From NCBI GenBank assembly GCA_001683735.1, contig LUGG01000014.1:992001-1056000 (forward strand): a stretch of DNA of 64,000 nucleotides, written 5' to 3'. Of this stretch, positions 34,248 through 46,400 are shown piece after piece. The notes under the pieces were generated by a model. It worked only from the letters and a program-made list of their open reading frames with translations. It was not told where the DNA came from and made no database searches. A program made the translations under genes and the position numbers. Within the stretch, counting starts at the first letter, position 1. Every line of letters begins with the position of its first letter. The DNA is from Grifola frondosa. Lineage: Eukaryota > Basidiomycota > Agaricomycetes > Polyporales > Grifolaceae.

Positions 34248-34740
34248 AAGGCGGGGACGTTTGCGCTGCGGTGTCATCGGACCCCTCAGGAATCATGTGG
34301 TCTTCCCCGCCCGTCCGCCCGCCCGCCACTCAGGATGAGTACGTATCGAAATCAGCCATCAACCCAGCGTCGTACCATCACGTCTGCGCGCGTCCATTCC
34401 TGCTCGCATCCATCAACCGTATCGCCAACTCGGCACCCGTTCATTCATCATATCGTCTGCCCTAATCGCTGGATCGTCTGATTGGGATCGGTGTGGCACA
34501 AAATCATAAGGGACATTCCATTCATCAGCATTCATCACGCCTCGATACTTGAATACTTCAGTACTTAAAAGGGAGAGGAAAAAAGTAGAGTTTGAAGTGG
34601 AGTTGGTGGTGGAGGGATCAACTTTCCGGACAGTGTCACTGTATTCTTGGAACTTACTTATTACCTCACAGTGTTGAGTATGGTATACGTGTGTTGCAGT
34701 GTACGAATTCCAATCGTCTCGAGCACATTCGTTCTTTAAG
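34248..34740. other. Intergenic downstream of chitinase
   Basis: About 490 bp. Minus-strand frames here continue from the chitinase end and include a short hydrophobic stretch near 34780-34840. No independent gene is supported. Confidence 0.4.
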
Positions 34741-36651
34741 TCAATTGTCAAACTTCCGCAATATCCGGCATTCGCGCCCGCAACGGCACGAGAAAGCCCA
34801 AAAATGAACATTAGCACCAGCACCACCATCCCCAAGCCAGTCAATACGCCAAATCACCCCCAGCCCCCTCCTTAGCGCATCCGTCAAGTCCCACGCATCC
34901 GTATCCCCATGCACGTCAAACATATTCACCCCGCGCATCCCCGCCTCGCGCGCAAACACCGCCTTCATCCCCAGCGACATCGGGTCGTCGTACGTCACGA
35001 CCTGGCCCGCCGCCGCAGAGCGCAAATACGGCGTGCTCGAGCACGCGTCCCAGTACCGCGTGAACCCGCTCCAGCCCGCGTACAGGCTGTGCAGCTCCGT
35101 GCCCTGCACGATCGTGCGGGCCGCGTCTGGCGTGGATTGGAGCACGCCCTGCTGCACGAGCTCGCTGAACTGCACCTGCCCGCTGTCCGTCCCGCCGTCC
35201 TCGCTGGTCGCGAGCACTGGCGGCGGCAGCAGCGGGCCCGGCGCGGGCACGAGCGCGTCCGTCCACTGCAGGAGCGAGAGGCGGCGCCACCGCGCGTGGC
35301 GGGAGCGCCGCGTGCGCGGGGGTGCATGCGAGCGCGAACGGAGGAGGGTGGCGGAGGAGCGCGAAATATAGCCGTATGAGGGCACCCCGAGGACGAGCTT
35401 CGAGGCGGGGAAGCCCGCGGCGGTCCACGCCTGCATCGCAGAGAACGCGTTCGCGCTGTCCTGCGTCGAGTTGTAGCAGCCATCGCTGAGGGGTGCGTTC
35501 GGGCCGGGAGAACTCGAAGCTGCGCGGTCGGGCCGCATCGGTCGTCAGCATCGGGTCTGGGAGGATGTCGGAAGAACACGCCGTACGTACATCCCCACGC
35601 GTCGTAGTTCATGAGCAGGACCCAGTCCAGCACCTGCGCGAACGCGGACGCGTCTGCGAGCGGGTTGCCCGCGTCGTCTGCGAAGGGCACGGTCAGCGTC
35701 GCGGCTGTGATTTTCGCGGTGGGCGGGAGCGTCGCGCGCAGGAGCTGCAGGAACGCGAGGAAGTTCGCGGTGTCGTTCGGGCTCACGTGGTTGCCAGCGT
35801 TCCCGTCCTGCCCCGGGTACTCCAGTCGATGTCGATCCCGTCGAGGCCGTACTGTTTGTACACGTCGAGGATGTTCGCCACGAACGTCTGCCTGCTCTGC
35901 TCGCTAGAGACCGCGGGGGAGAAGAACCTGCGCAGCGGCGAGTCAACGAGCCGGAGCGGCATGCACGCGAGATACGACCCACTTGCTCCCCGTCCAGCCG
36001 CCGACGCTGAGCTTGACGTTCTTGCCCTTCCCGTGCGCTGCGGAGACAAGGCGCGCGAGCAGATTGGGCGCGTCGTCCGACCCGTCCCAGGTGAGGTTGA
36101 AGTTTTCGTCGGGCACAGCAAAGGCATAGTCTATCCAGTCGAACCGGCCAAAGTCTATCTTTTCCGGAGGGAATGCGGGGGCCGCCCAGTCTGGATAGTA
36201 AGCCATCATCTGAGGTCTCTGGATAGATCCGGCGGTGGTATTGAGTGGGCGGCGTGGGTTGACCAGAGGGTATCGCCGAGGACGGAGAAACAGTGGCAGT
36301 TGGAAAAGCATCAGGAGGAAGGACCAGGACTGCCTCACGTGCAGAAACATGAGGTGCGCCACTGGAAGACAAAGAGAGAGTAGCAGCGTCAGATCGCCCT
36401 GCACTAGTGAACGTGACAGTAGTGAACGTTGTCGTCGTCAGAGTTTCAATCCTTGTGGACATTAGGGTCTCTGTGATGAACAAGTCATCCTGTAACCGGG
36501 GAAGGTCTGCGCCGGCGTCCCACGGGGCAGAGTGGACAAGAAGCGGAAAAGAGACAAGGCTACGGGGGTGAAATGAAGCATGCACGGCATGTCGAGTACT
36601 GGATAAGAAGTTGCGAGACAATGCAAATGAACCTCCAGGGCGGATAAGCAT
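34741..36651 (-). CDS. GH18 chitinase, frame broken at the catalytic motif
   Basis: Family 18 glycoside hydrolase, cleaving chitin with a DxxDxDxE motif. Coding blocks in order: RPQMMAYYPDWAAPAFPPEK, IDYAFAVPDENFNLTWDGSD, GKNVKLSVGGWTGSK, an intron, FFSPAVSSEQSRQTFVANIL and YGLDGIDIDW, then in another frame EYPGQDGNAGNHVSPNDTAN and VLDWVLLMNYDAWG. A further intron leads to SSSSPGPNAPLSDGCYNSTQ, LVLGVPSYGYISRS and REAGMRGVNMFDVHGDTDAW. A one-base loss at 35822-35823 puts the catalytic Glu out of frame. A second frame change near 36243 separates a Ser/Thr-rich N-terminal stretch from the barrel, so the true N-terminus and signal peptide are unclear. The end is open to 34741 and includes a possible hydrophobic tail. 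High GC (about 65-70%) in 34.9-35.7 kb. Confidence 0.85.
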
Positions 36652-38388
36652 GTATCAAGACCTGCCAGAGGGGCGGAAAGGGACCATAAGAACTCTGGCC
36701 AAGGGCCCTCGTTACCGTAAGGACCAGGTTGGCTGACTTGGGGCTGGCAGCGGGAAATTTGAATGGAAGCTAGCCAAGAAAACGATGATCATTTAAGAGT
36801 TGACGGACCACAAGTCGCGCAGAGAATAATGATCTGCACGTGGATGAATCAATTGCATCAGTAATCTGGACGGACTAGGTGAGAGTATGAGGAGACCCTG
36901 ATGCAGTGAGCTAATACAGTACGATGTTCGCGAGAAGATAACGCAACGTATGACGGGTCGAGCCATTGTCGCGCAGGCGGCAGCTGGAGTCAAACGTTCG
37001 CACGTATGTATGATCCTCCAATCTACATTGAAAGAAGACAGTCAGCACGCGTACGGTGTCTCATAACGGTGTCTCTATTACAGAGTGCGAACCACAGCAG
37101 CTTACGTGGGAGACTGGATGTCAATGGCCGGTTTTAGCAACGGGGGGCGGCCTCCGCAGGAAGGCCCGAGGATCAATTGATAAAGGAGTCGAAAAGGGCC
37201 CACGTCGAGAGTCGAGACCAGGATAGGTTAGGTTGAAACTAGGAGTTGAATCGAGACTAGGATTGAGATTAGGAGGCCGAAGATGAATAATGAAAGTTGG
37301 GCGCCGTTGGGGCTTAGAGAGCCGTGGTAGAGGTGCTGCGGGTATATGGGGTGACAAACTGGCGAACGAGTCGAGTCAGTGGATGGTTCCACGGTCTGGC
37401 ATGAGGGTGACGGTGAAAATACTTGAGACCGCTGCGTTCGGGACACAAAGAGGCGCTATTGTCCGCGGGAAAAGAGGGGATATGTCCCGAGTGCAACATG
37501 TAGCGAGTGCATGTACCGAGTTCGGCCGTAGATGTGACAGCGGGCAGAATTGGGAAGGTGAGGCGCTACATACAGGGTGGTTTGACGGGCGTCTGCTACG
37601 AGTGCTGTTACAGTCTAAGCGAGAGTCCGACTGCGACGGGAGACGGTTTGGAAAGAATGGGGTTCTCTTCGTTGGGACTTCGTTGGGACTTGTGGGAGTG
37701 TAGAAATGGGATAAATGATGGCGGTTCTCTCGATAGATGAGAGAGGGCGAACAGATAGAAGCTCGAGGAGCAGCCGCATATCGCAACGTGTGACAGTGAA
37801 GCAGCTGGCGCAGCACTCGACTGTGCAACTGCCCTTCCGAGAAAAGTGGAGAGGATTGTTGGCAACAGCTGCCAACAGTCTTCTGCGAGCACTGCAGCAA
37901 GTACTGCAGTCCTCCTCCCGAAGATGCCATCCAGATTAACGGCTGCGTGCCGAGATCACATCGGGCACGGCGAGCAGCGGTGGCGGACGCGTGCACACCA
38001 AGTACGTGCGTTGATGGTGTCGACTGCATCGACCGAGTGCTGGCGCCACATTGCTCACTTCTGCAAACGATCCTCCGTACGTGGACCTCGCGAAGGAGGG
38101 CGGTGTGGATATGTGCATCTTGTCTTTATCACGTCCGCACGACCGCACGGTGCACATGTGAATAGAGCCATTGTTTGTGGGCGTCTTCGCGCGGCGTTCT
38201 CAGACTCGAGGCGTTTCGCATTCGGAGCCCTGTCGTGCGCGCTCGTCTCCTGCGCGCTCGTCTGTCCCGTTTCAGCCTCGTCCAATCCCTGCCCTTCCAC
38301 TCGCCTGCGCCCACCATGAATATATAAAGTCCCTCCCCTCTCCACCGTCCTCGGCTTCTCATCCTCCTTTGTTGCGCAGTCCTCCACG
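36652..38388. other. Intergenic, 1.7 kb
   Basis: Upstream of both the chitinase and the Pro-rich gene. It contains a degenerate purine-rich stretch around 37195-37290 with repeated GAGACTAGGATTGAGATTAGG-like units. Open frames up to 217 codons on the minus strand are Ser/Pro/Cys-rich and overlap others; I do not believe them. Likely a long regulatory region. Confidence 0.4.
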
Positions 38389-38985
38389 CATGTCCTTCTG
38401 CCCTCCTCCTCGCATGCAATCTCCCCAGCTCATGCACTCTCCCTCCCTTCCCCTCCAGCCATTCCCCGCCGCTCCTCCCGCATGCGCCTCCACCTCCCCG
38501 CCCCCCACCGAGGACCCGCCCATCCCCCCGCGCCTCAGAGGCTCTCCCCTCCTGCAAAAGCTGACCGCCCACAACCCGAACCATACCTCCTCACCCAGAA
38601 GGTCCAGTCCGAGCTCTGGCTCGACGGCGACGAGTTCGGCACCCGCAGGAGGCACCCTCAGCCCGACTCGCCCCTCCCCTCTCCGCGCTCTTCCTCCTCC
38701 TCCCACTCCTCAGGCTCGCGGAGGACACATCGCCGTGCCCCCTCCATCGCGTCCAACCGCGCACGCTCCCACTCCCCGCCCCCAGCGCGCATGTGCACAT
38801 CGCCTCCGCCGCCCGTGCCCCCCATCCCCTCCTTCGCCCTCGCCACCCCCGGCGCCAAGAGGTCCGTGCTGCGCTCGCCTGCCCGCAGCCGCCCCCCGCA
38901 GATCGTCATCCCCGATCTCGCCCACTCGTCAGCGCACCCGTACGCCTCCCCCATTAGACGCACCTTGGGCTGTGAGTCCCACTGA
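38389..38985 (+). CDS. Pro/Ser-rich protein of unknown function
   Basis: ATG at 38389 opens MSFCPPPRMQSPQLMHSPSL and runs through PPIPPRLRGSPLLQKLTAHN. In another frame, overlapping from 38482, the more conserved-looking part reads PYLLTQKVQSELWLDGDEFG, a His/Arg/Ser-rich region, then PIPSFALATPGAKRSVLRSP and PPQIVIPDLAHSSAHPYASP, ending RRTLGCESH. I think the two belong together and need one base change near 38560-38590. No domain recognised. It is probably disordered, and could be a regulatory protein. Confidence 0.5.
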   Translation, partial: HVLLPSSSHAISPAHALSLPSPPAIPRRSSRMRLHLPAPHRGPAHPPAPQRLSPPAKADRPQPEPYLLTQKVQSELWLDGDEFGTRRRHPQPDSPLPSPRSSSSSHSSGSRRTHRRAPSIASNRARSHSPPPARMCTSPPPPVPPIPSFALATPGAKRSVLRSPARSRPPQIVIPDLAHSSAHPYASPIRRTLGCESH

Positions 38986-40380
38986 ACGTCTCGCGTTGCA
39001 GGCACCTCGAGACCGGCCGCGATGCCATAGCCGCATCTGCGCAGGGGAAGACGCTGGCGCCAGCTGGAGATCGCAGCACTCTGCACTGCAGACTTGATGG
39101 AGCCAGCGATGGGCTTCGCCGAAACCAACCAAACCGATACGAATCTTGAAAGGAGGCTGTGACTGCCTGATAGTTTTTTTCGGCTCGCGCCCGACCCGCT
39201 CTCCCCTCTTCACCTGCTATCCTACACCTGTCTTTTACTCTTGCGTCCGCCACTTCGCCGCTCTCGCCGCGCACCACTCACTCCATTTTCGCAAGGCAGC
39301 CCTTCCTGCACATACGCACGCACCGTATCCCTCTTCTCCATTCGGACTTCCCTGCGTAGAAAATTCTCCCTCGGACACTGGGACGCGTACGCCATTTTTT
39401 TATCCGGGGTTTATGTGGCTTTTCTTTCGATAAATTATCCTGTAGCTAACTACGCCTACCACATCGTTTAATGCCTATCGTACAGTACAGTAGCTCTCCA
39501 TGTTATTTCCCGCTGTAGAACAACGAGTATAAATGTAATCTTTCGCCACCGCATAGACGCATAAGTAATATGCGGACATCCCGTACCCGCACGTCTCAGC
39601 ACAGCTCAGCGCCGACGGCCGTTAGCAGGAACAGCTAGCTGATGGGGGCTGACGGAACGAAACCATCACGCCGGACAGCATCATCCCGACACGTCGCCCA
39701 AGCGGGGATAGCGAGCGCCACGCACGCGCCCGAGCAGCGTCGCCGATCGCACGCAGCCCGCCATCTCGCCGGGGGTAAGTACGAGCGTCGCGAGCGGCGT
39801 GCGCTCCGAGTCGTCTCGGGATGCACAGCGCCGATGCCCCGCTACGCGACGTCGATCCGGAAGCGGGACTTTTGATTGAGGGCGTAAATCTGATGGCGGG
39901 AATACGGGCGGCGTCAGCGCGCGGGCCGTGTGCGTGCATAGAGGTCAGGAGAGACGTCCATACTGACGGGGTACGGTGCGGCCCTTGCGCGCGATTAAGG
40001 TATTCGGAAGGTGGGGACGAGAGCGATCGACAGACGGACGAGGCTACAGGTGTAGAGTAGAAGATACCTATGCGTGATACAACATTACGGGCCCGCGCAC
40101 AGCAGAGACGGCACATCTAGGTACGGCCAGCGTCAGTCATCGAGCGGGCAAAGGTGCATACACAATACGATTTTGCAAAGCAATACGACGAGAGCGCGAA
40201 CATAGTATGAATACAGCTGTGTGGGGGGACCAGATACGGATAAGTTAGAAACGATATAGATACAGCAGAGTGCGGGGTCCCGAGAGAGAGCGTCGTACCG
40301 TATATACTAAAACGGACCGCGGCGACACCAAGACACGTCCCCCCACCGCCGCGGCCGCACAGGAATAACCCAAAGTCCCA
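38986..40380. other. Intergenic, 1.4 kb
   Basis: Probable 3' UTRs of the Pro-rich gene and the Mum2-like gene. A 164-codon minus-strand frame at 39622-40116 is Arg/Ser/Ala-rich with no domain character and lies in GC-rich sequence, where long frames arise by chance. Confidence 0.4.
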
Positions 40381-41618
40381 TTACAAGCCCATCCGTTCCG
40401 CCAACGTCCGATCCGCGCTCGCAGAGGACGCAACATTGTTCGACCCCGCGCCCCCCGGCGCCCGCCCCCACCACCTCCCCATGCGCGCCGTTCCGCCGGG
40501 CAGACCGGTCGCGGTCGCGCCCACGGTCCCGCTCACGCTCACGCTCCTTCTCGCGTTCGCGCACCCGCTCGCGGGGCTTATCTCGATCCCGTTCACGCTC
40601 CCGATCGCGCTCGGGCTGGCGCTCACGCACACGCTGGCGCTCACGGTCCTGCTCAGGCGAGCGTGGCCGCGACCGCTGGTCCTCGTCCACATCCATATCG
40701 GCCGGCAGCGGCTTCCTATCCACCGAGGTGCGCCACTCGCGCGACCCGCTGCGGGGCGTGGAGTTCGCCTGCGAGAGGTTCAGTCTGGGGGGTATAGGCA
40801 GAGACGTGTTGGACGGCGCGGGCGAGAGGGCGGTTTCGGAGAGGCGTGGTTTTTTGTGCGCCCGCGGGCCCGTGGGCGGGGGCTTCCCCGAGCCGTTGGC
40901 CACGGAGAGGTGGGGAGGCGGCTGGTGGTGCCGCGGTGCGGGCGAGTGCGCGTGTGCGCGGGCGTGTGGGGCGACGGCGTTGAGCTGACGCCCGCTCATG
41001 ACGATTGTTTCGTGTGATTTATCCAATTCGGCTCTGCTGTGAGGTCAGATAGGGAAAGGACAAGAGGAGAGTATGGGAAGACGTACGAGAGCGAAGCGAT
41101 AACCTGGTGTGATTCTACTGAAGCAGTCAGGTCGTCCATACGAGGCAATGAGTGCAGGCGCTTAACTCACCTCTGAGCGCCCCTTCGAGCTTCTCGACGA
41201 CACGGCGGAGGGCGCGCACGTCCTCTTTCAACCGTCCGGTCTCCCCAGACTTGAGCAGCTCATACAGCTCGTCGTTCTCCTCCTGGAGCACCTTCGCCCG
41301 CTGTATGAGTGCAGTGGTGACGGTGTTGGCGGGAGGTGTGGCGTTGGAGGCGTGGTCAGTAATATGGGGCAGCAAGAGCGTCATCAGCGCCGGGGGCAGA
41401 GATATAGGCTCCGTCGTCGGGGGCGACGGCTGCGCCGACAGGTACTGGCGCAGATGCGAGACCTCGTCCTGGTGGGTGCGCGCGCAGGGGAGGAGCGTGG
41501 TCAGCGTGCGATCTGCTACGGCGCCACGGGCGTCACACACCGTGAGTTCTGCGACCTGCGCGTCGCGCTGCCTCAGCAGCGTTTCGAGCTCTATCTCGCG
41601 CGGGGTTGGGAGGTCCAT
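40381..41618 (-). CDS. MUM2: WTAP/Mum2-like coiled-coil protein
   Basis: Starts MDLPTPREIELETLLRQRDA with a run of coiled coil. It contains ALIQRAKVLQEENDELYELL, then KSGETGRLKEDVRALRRVVE and KLEGALR. Two short introns lead to ESHQVIASLSRAELDKSHET and IVMSGRQLN. This is the pattern I associate with the Wtap/Mum2p family, subunits of the m6A mRNA methyltransferase complex. The segment after it is Pro/Ser-rich with a PRAHKKPR nuclear-type signal, followed by a long Arg/Glu/Asp repeat tract (40540-40680). In the main frame the C-terminus runs on to 40307. In the neighbouring frame it ends SASADRTLAERMGL with TAA at 40381-40383, which looks native. A one-base slip in the G/C runs at about 40449-40475 explains this. 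The family call is tentative. Confidence 0.6.
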
Positions 41619-43415
41619 GGTGGTGTCTTGGCAGTGGGCAGAGCGCGTCGTGCGCCTCGATGAAGGAGGTGAGAGACCGCGAGAACGCCGTGAACTGCCC
41701 CCGCGATTACCTCCTCACGTGGCACTCGCGTGCGTCCATTGAACATAAGTAGATCAGGCCCGAAAAGGCAAAATGCTAATTCTCGGTCACAGAAAGCAGG
41801 AAATTTAAGCAAAGCGACGCGAACGTCGAGAGAGTATGCCATACAGTAATAATAATGATAGTAGCGAGCGCGGAAGCGTTCAATATAGGTGTGTTCGAGC
41901 GCATGTTTCTGTTCCACCTGAACTTGGAAGCTGTTCCCCTCCCATCGCTCGGAGATCCCAAACCATCCTGATCAGATGTCCATTTAGGTTCCTGCCCTCG
42001 ATACATGGTGCCTTCCATCGGACCGTCAGTGCCAACCTGCGCTCGGCAGGGATTATGGCGAGGATGGCATGAACACCCGAGAGGTGTAACACGCGATCGT
42101 GACGAAGCGATGGCCGACGGGGTATATGAAGAATGTATCCTCCGATCGAATGATTGTACGTGCTCTACGCGCGGAGGAACTTCTTCAGGCTAGATGTCCT
42201 CGACTGCGTGCGGCTCCTGTGCCCGGTCTGCCCATTGGACGGGCGCAGAACTTGGCGGAGATCGTCGTACATGGCGTATGTATCTCTAGGAGACTGCGAA
42301 GCCGCAAAAATGCTGAAAGCATTCGGAGATGTGGTGGCGGTGGGGAAGAGTGTGTATGCAGGAGCGACAGTTGCGTAAGACATTCTGGGAACTGGTGTGA
42401 TATGTGTGAGAATGAGTGAGAGCGGTGGATGTGAAGTGAGTCGTCGCAGACGAGTTCAGAGACTTCGAGGATGCTGGAGATGGCTTCATACCGTGAAACC
42501 CAGATGCTTAAGTACCTAGCACAGAGCTACAGAAGAGGTATCGTGTCTCCAGGGACGAGCAGACAGAAGCATGCTGATTGCCTCAGGATTGCCTTCGCGG
42601 TGAGATTGGATTGCTCGGTACGCGCCCAGAAAAATATGGACCCACAGAACCATACACGTCGCCAGGTAACGGATTGCGCACAGGACCTAGAAGGGGGAGA
42701 CGGGGACAGACCAATGAACGTTAGGATAGCGCGACATACGGGGCGGACAAAGGAGACGCGTTGTAGGCGTTTGTTTGGCTCTCAGCGCGACCAAAGTCAG
42801 GAAGCGCCCAAAGATGCCTAACACATCACCTTCAACATCACCTTGAGTTCTGCCCATGTACCTACATTTATACGCGTCCTGGTGAGCGAGGTGATTGCTC
42901 AGTGCGATCTGATGTCGCTTATCCTGTTATCCAGCTATAACTTGAGACCCTAAAATCGAAAATGCATTTGTTGCCATCTGTCCAGACTGGAATGATCGCA
43001 ACGACGAATATTCATCATCATGAACGCATGAGTAGTGCCATCGCAGTACTTCGGGCTAAGTTCTTATAGCGGTCCGTCCTCGAGGTGGCACCAAGCAGCG
43101 TCACGCTCATATCTATTATGGGAGACATGCACTCGAGTCCTGTGACTGGTCAGCTACTAACCTGTGATTCTAGGCGCATACTTTTCGTGTATGCTGACTG
43201 CGGCACCGTATGGTGAAAGAGTTCTGAGAACATCATACAATCCTTTGCCGCGTGAAGTTGCTACGCGATCTGGACCTCTAACAGCCCCATGATCGTTGTT
43301 GTCATACAAGCTCGGTAGAATTCCGACTTCGTATGTCCTCGGCCTGGAATGATATAAAGAGGGCCATATAGGCGAACTGGTGACCTTTGGCCTGTCCAAT
43401 TGACCTGACGAAACC
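41619..43415. other. Intergenic, 1.8 kb
   Basis: Lies between the Mum2-like start and glutaminase B. Short frames on both strands, none convincing. It presumably contains both promoters. No repeats or RNA genes seen. Confidence 0.4.
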
Positions 43416-46400
43416 ATGATCTCCCTTTTTTTCGCCTTTGCCTTTTCATTCTTGCTGATTCCCAGGTCGTATTGTGCAGTCTCGTGGAATGCAACACCTT
43501 TTAACCCTGCGGCAGTCCCTTTGGCGGTCCGCTCGCCCTACTTGTCTGCGTGGCTCGCTCAGGGCGAAGGAACGGCATTGAATGCAGGTTGGCCAACATT
43601 CTGGACAGGTTCGGTAAGCACGTAACGTCCGCATCTTGGCCGCACACCAGCTGATACAAACCGAGCGCAGATTCTGGGGTGGGCAGGATACGCCAAGGTT
43701 GACGGAACAGCTTACAATTTCCTTGGGACACCGGCTGTCTCAGGAACAACATTCCAGAAGGCGTTCAGAAGATGAAGTAGCGTCGATTTATGGTACTTGA
43801 TGTCGTTAACCACGCGCGAAGTTCACGTCGACTCAAAGCATATTATCATGACGGCTGGTCCCTGTTGACCTCACTATTACTTTCTTAAGTCCAATCGAAG
43901 TAAAGTATTCTTAGGTAGATGTTTCTGCCTTCTCATTTTTTTCTCGCAGCCGAACGATCTTGTCAACCAATCTCTCCCGTTCTCTTACCTCGCTGTATCA
44001 GCTGCTCCCAATGACGGCAAGACCCACAGCGTGCAACTTTATTCAGATATTAGCGCCGAATGGGTCTCTGGCGATGATAGTCTCGTCGTCAATTGGACAA
44101 CGACCACAGGGAGCATCATCACGCATCAAGTCCAACTTGAACAGCAGACCGTCTTCGGCGAAGTGAATGATCGCATTCAGCGTACGTATGGCGTCTGTTG
44201 CCCGCTGTTGGCGGACTGCTCAAGGTTCTCCTGCAGAGGGCTCTGCATACTACTCGACGCTGAATGTGCGTCTCGACGTCGTGGCATTTCGCTGTGCGGT
44301 GCTAATATTTCCCTCAGTCGACGCAAGCGACATTCCAAACGGGCGAAGACGTTGTTGTGCGCGCGCAATTCATTAATAATGGCGTCCTCACAAATACGCA
44401 AGACACAAATTTCCGTGCAGTATCCGACCAGTGGCCCGTTTTTGCGCTCGCTCATAATCTCGGTAACATTTCTGCGAGCACGACTCCTGTCGTGTATTCC
44501 GTTGGCCATGTGCGGGATCCAGCGATCGAGTACATCATTGCGAACGACGCAACTCAGAATAGAAGTTTGCTCTTCTGGACTCGTTTCTCTTCCGTCGCTA
44601 ACGCCGTAAGCATAGCATGTTTGTCTGCTCTCTCAGGATGATTGAAATTTCATCGCAGATATCTGCGTTCCTCGCCGACTTCAATGGCGCCAAGGCCCGA
44701 GCTGACGCCTTCGACGCGCAAGTGAACGCGGATGCTTCTCAGATCTCATCCGACTATGCTTCGGTTGTTGCGTTGTCAGTCAGACAGGGATTCGGTGCTA
44801 TTGAGATTACCACGTCGAAAGAGAGCAATGGGAACTTTAACACTTCCGACGTCATGGTGTTTATGAAGGGTCTGTGGTCAACTTATAATTTGTGAGGTAC
44901 GTGGCTGATAATCGACTCCGTATGGCAGAGATATCCAGTGATGGTGTCAGTCTACTTCTTACTCCCTTATTGCAAGCCAGAACTGATATGTGCGGTTAAT
45001 AGAATGTCAACACAGTGGACGTGATCTTCCCTTCATGGCCGCTCTTCTTATATACCAATCCTTCGATCGGGAAATCATTGCTTCTCCCTCTCTTTGAGTA
45101 TCAGGCAACAGGACAATATCCCAATGCGTGGAGTGTGCATGATATGGGTGTGTATCAAGGTCCGATTCATTTGCTCGCAGAGTGCTTATTGGATGTTCTA
45201 GGATCACATTATCCTCAGGCGTTGGGTCATAATGATGGTATGTAGTGCTCGTATATCTACTACTAGCGCTAATGGTAATTCGTCTCTAAGGCAATGACGA
45301 GCCGATGCCTCTTGAAGGTATACCCTAACATACTTTAGATGTACACATTTCTCAACAAGCATTGAATAGAGAGCGGTAATATGCTGATCATGACGCTCAG
45401 TTATGTCCAGAAGACAAACGATATCTCCCTCATCACGTCTTATGTGTGTATCCAAAATTCCTTCTCATCTGGATCGTGCCACAGATGTCGCTTTCTTTCT
45501 TATCTATTTCGGAACAGTTCAGCCTGTTAGACCAATGGACTCAATTTCTGGTCGCCGAGGCCCTCATCCCCGCCAATCAGATCAGCACAGACGACTTTGC
45601 TGGCAGTCTTGCAAATCAGACAAATCTCGCTATCAAGGGAATTGTGGGCATCAAGGCAATGTCGGAGATTGCAGCGCTGGTCGGAGATACTGCAAGGAGT
45701 TCAAACTACAGCGTGCGTAGCTCAGCTTCTACAACTATTGTACTTGCTTCTCATCTGAGCGAGCCCGTTTTAGTCAATTGCAACTTCATATGTCCAGCAG
45801 TGGCAAATATTTGCAACATCATCTGATGGGAAACATCTTACACTATCAGTAAGTGTATCATGTTGCCACAGCATCATTCATGGCTCAGGTGTCCTGTGCG
45901 TCAGTATGGAAACGATTCGAGGTGAGTTATTATACAGAATTGTGGGAGGCGGCCCTGAGATATTATTTTTAAGTTGGGGCCTTTCGTATAACATGTATGC
46001 CGATAAGCTGTTGAATACCAATGTATTCCCAAGCTCTGTATTCGACATGCGTAGGTTGCATACATCGGTCTGATTTGAATATTTGTTTATCACGTCTTCA
46101 CAGAGACCGCATGGTATAGTACTGTTGCAAGTGGGTACTATGGCTCTTCGATCAAACTGAGCTAACAGCAATACGCAGATGAATTCGGAGTGCCACTTGA
46201 CACTCGGTGCGTGTCAATCCTCCCGCTAATATCGTATATGCTTATATGCCTCTAGGCATACATATACGAAGTCAGGTAGGAGTCATTTCTTATGATGCCA
46301 TCTTGCTAGCATTAATAAAGGGAAATAGACTGGGAAATGTGGACGGCCGCCCTGGTAACGTCCACTTCGGTACGCGATCTGCTTATCAGCTCGGTGCGGA

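Noticed and set aside
34909..35379. 156-codon plus-strand frame rich in Arg/His/Val
   Set aside because: Exact antisense shadow of the GC-rich chitinase gene.
35493..36383. 296-codon plus-strand frame
   Set aside because: Antisense to the chitinase exons, which have clear GH18 motifs on the other strand.
37376..38029. 217-codon minus-strand open frame
   Set aside because: Ser/Cys/Pro-rich throughout, overlaps other frames, no domain, no splice support; GC-rich spacers give such frames by chance.
39622..40116. 164-codon minus-strand open frame
   Set aside because: Arg/Ala/Ser-rich with an antisense open frame of similar length; no protein-like pattern.
40436..41017. 193-codon plus-strand frame rich in Leu/Thr/Arg
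   Set aside because: Antisense shadow of the charged tail of the Mum2-like gene.
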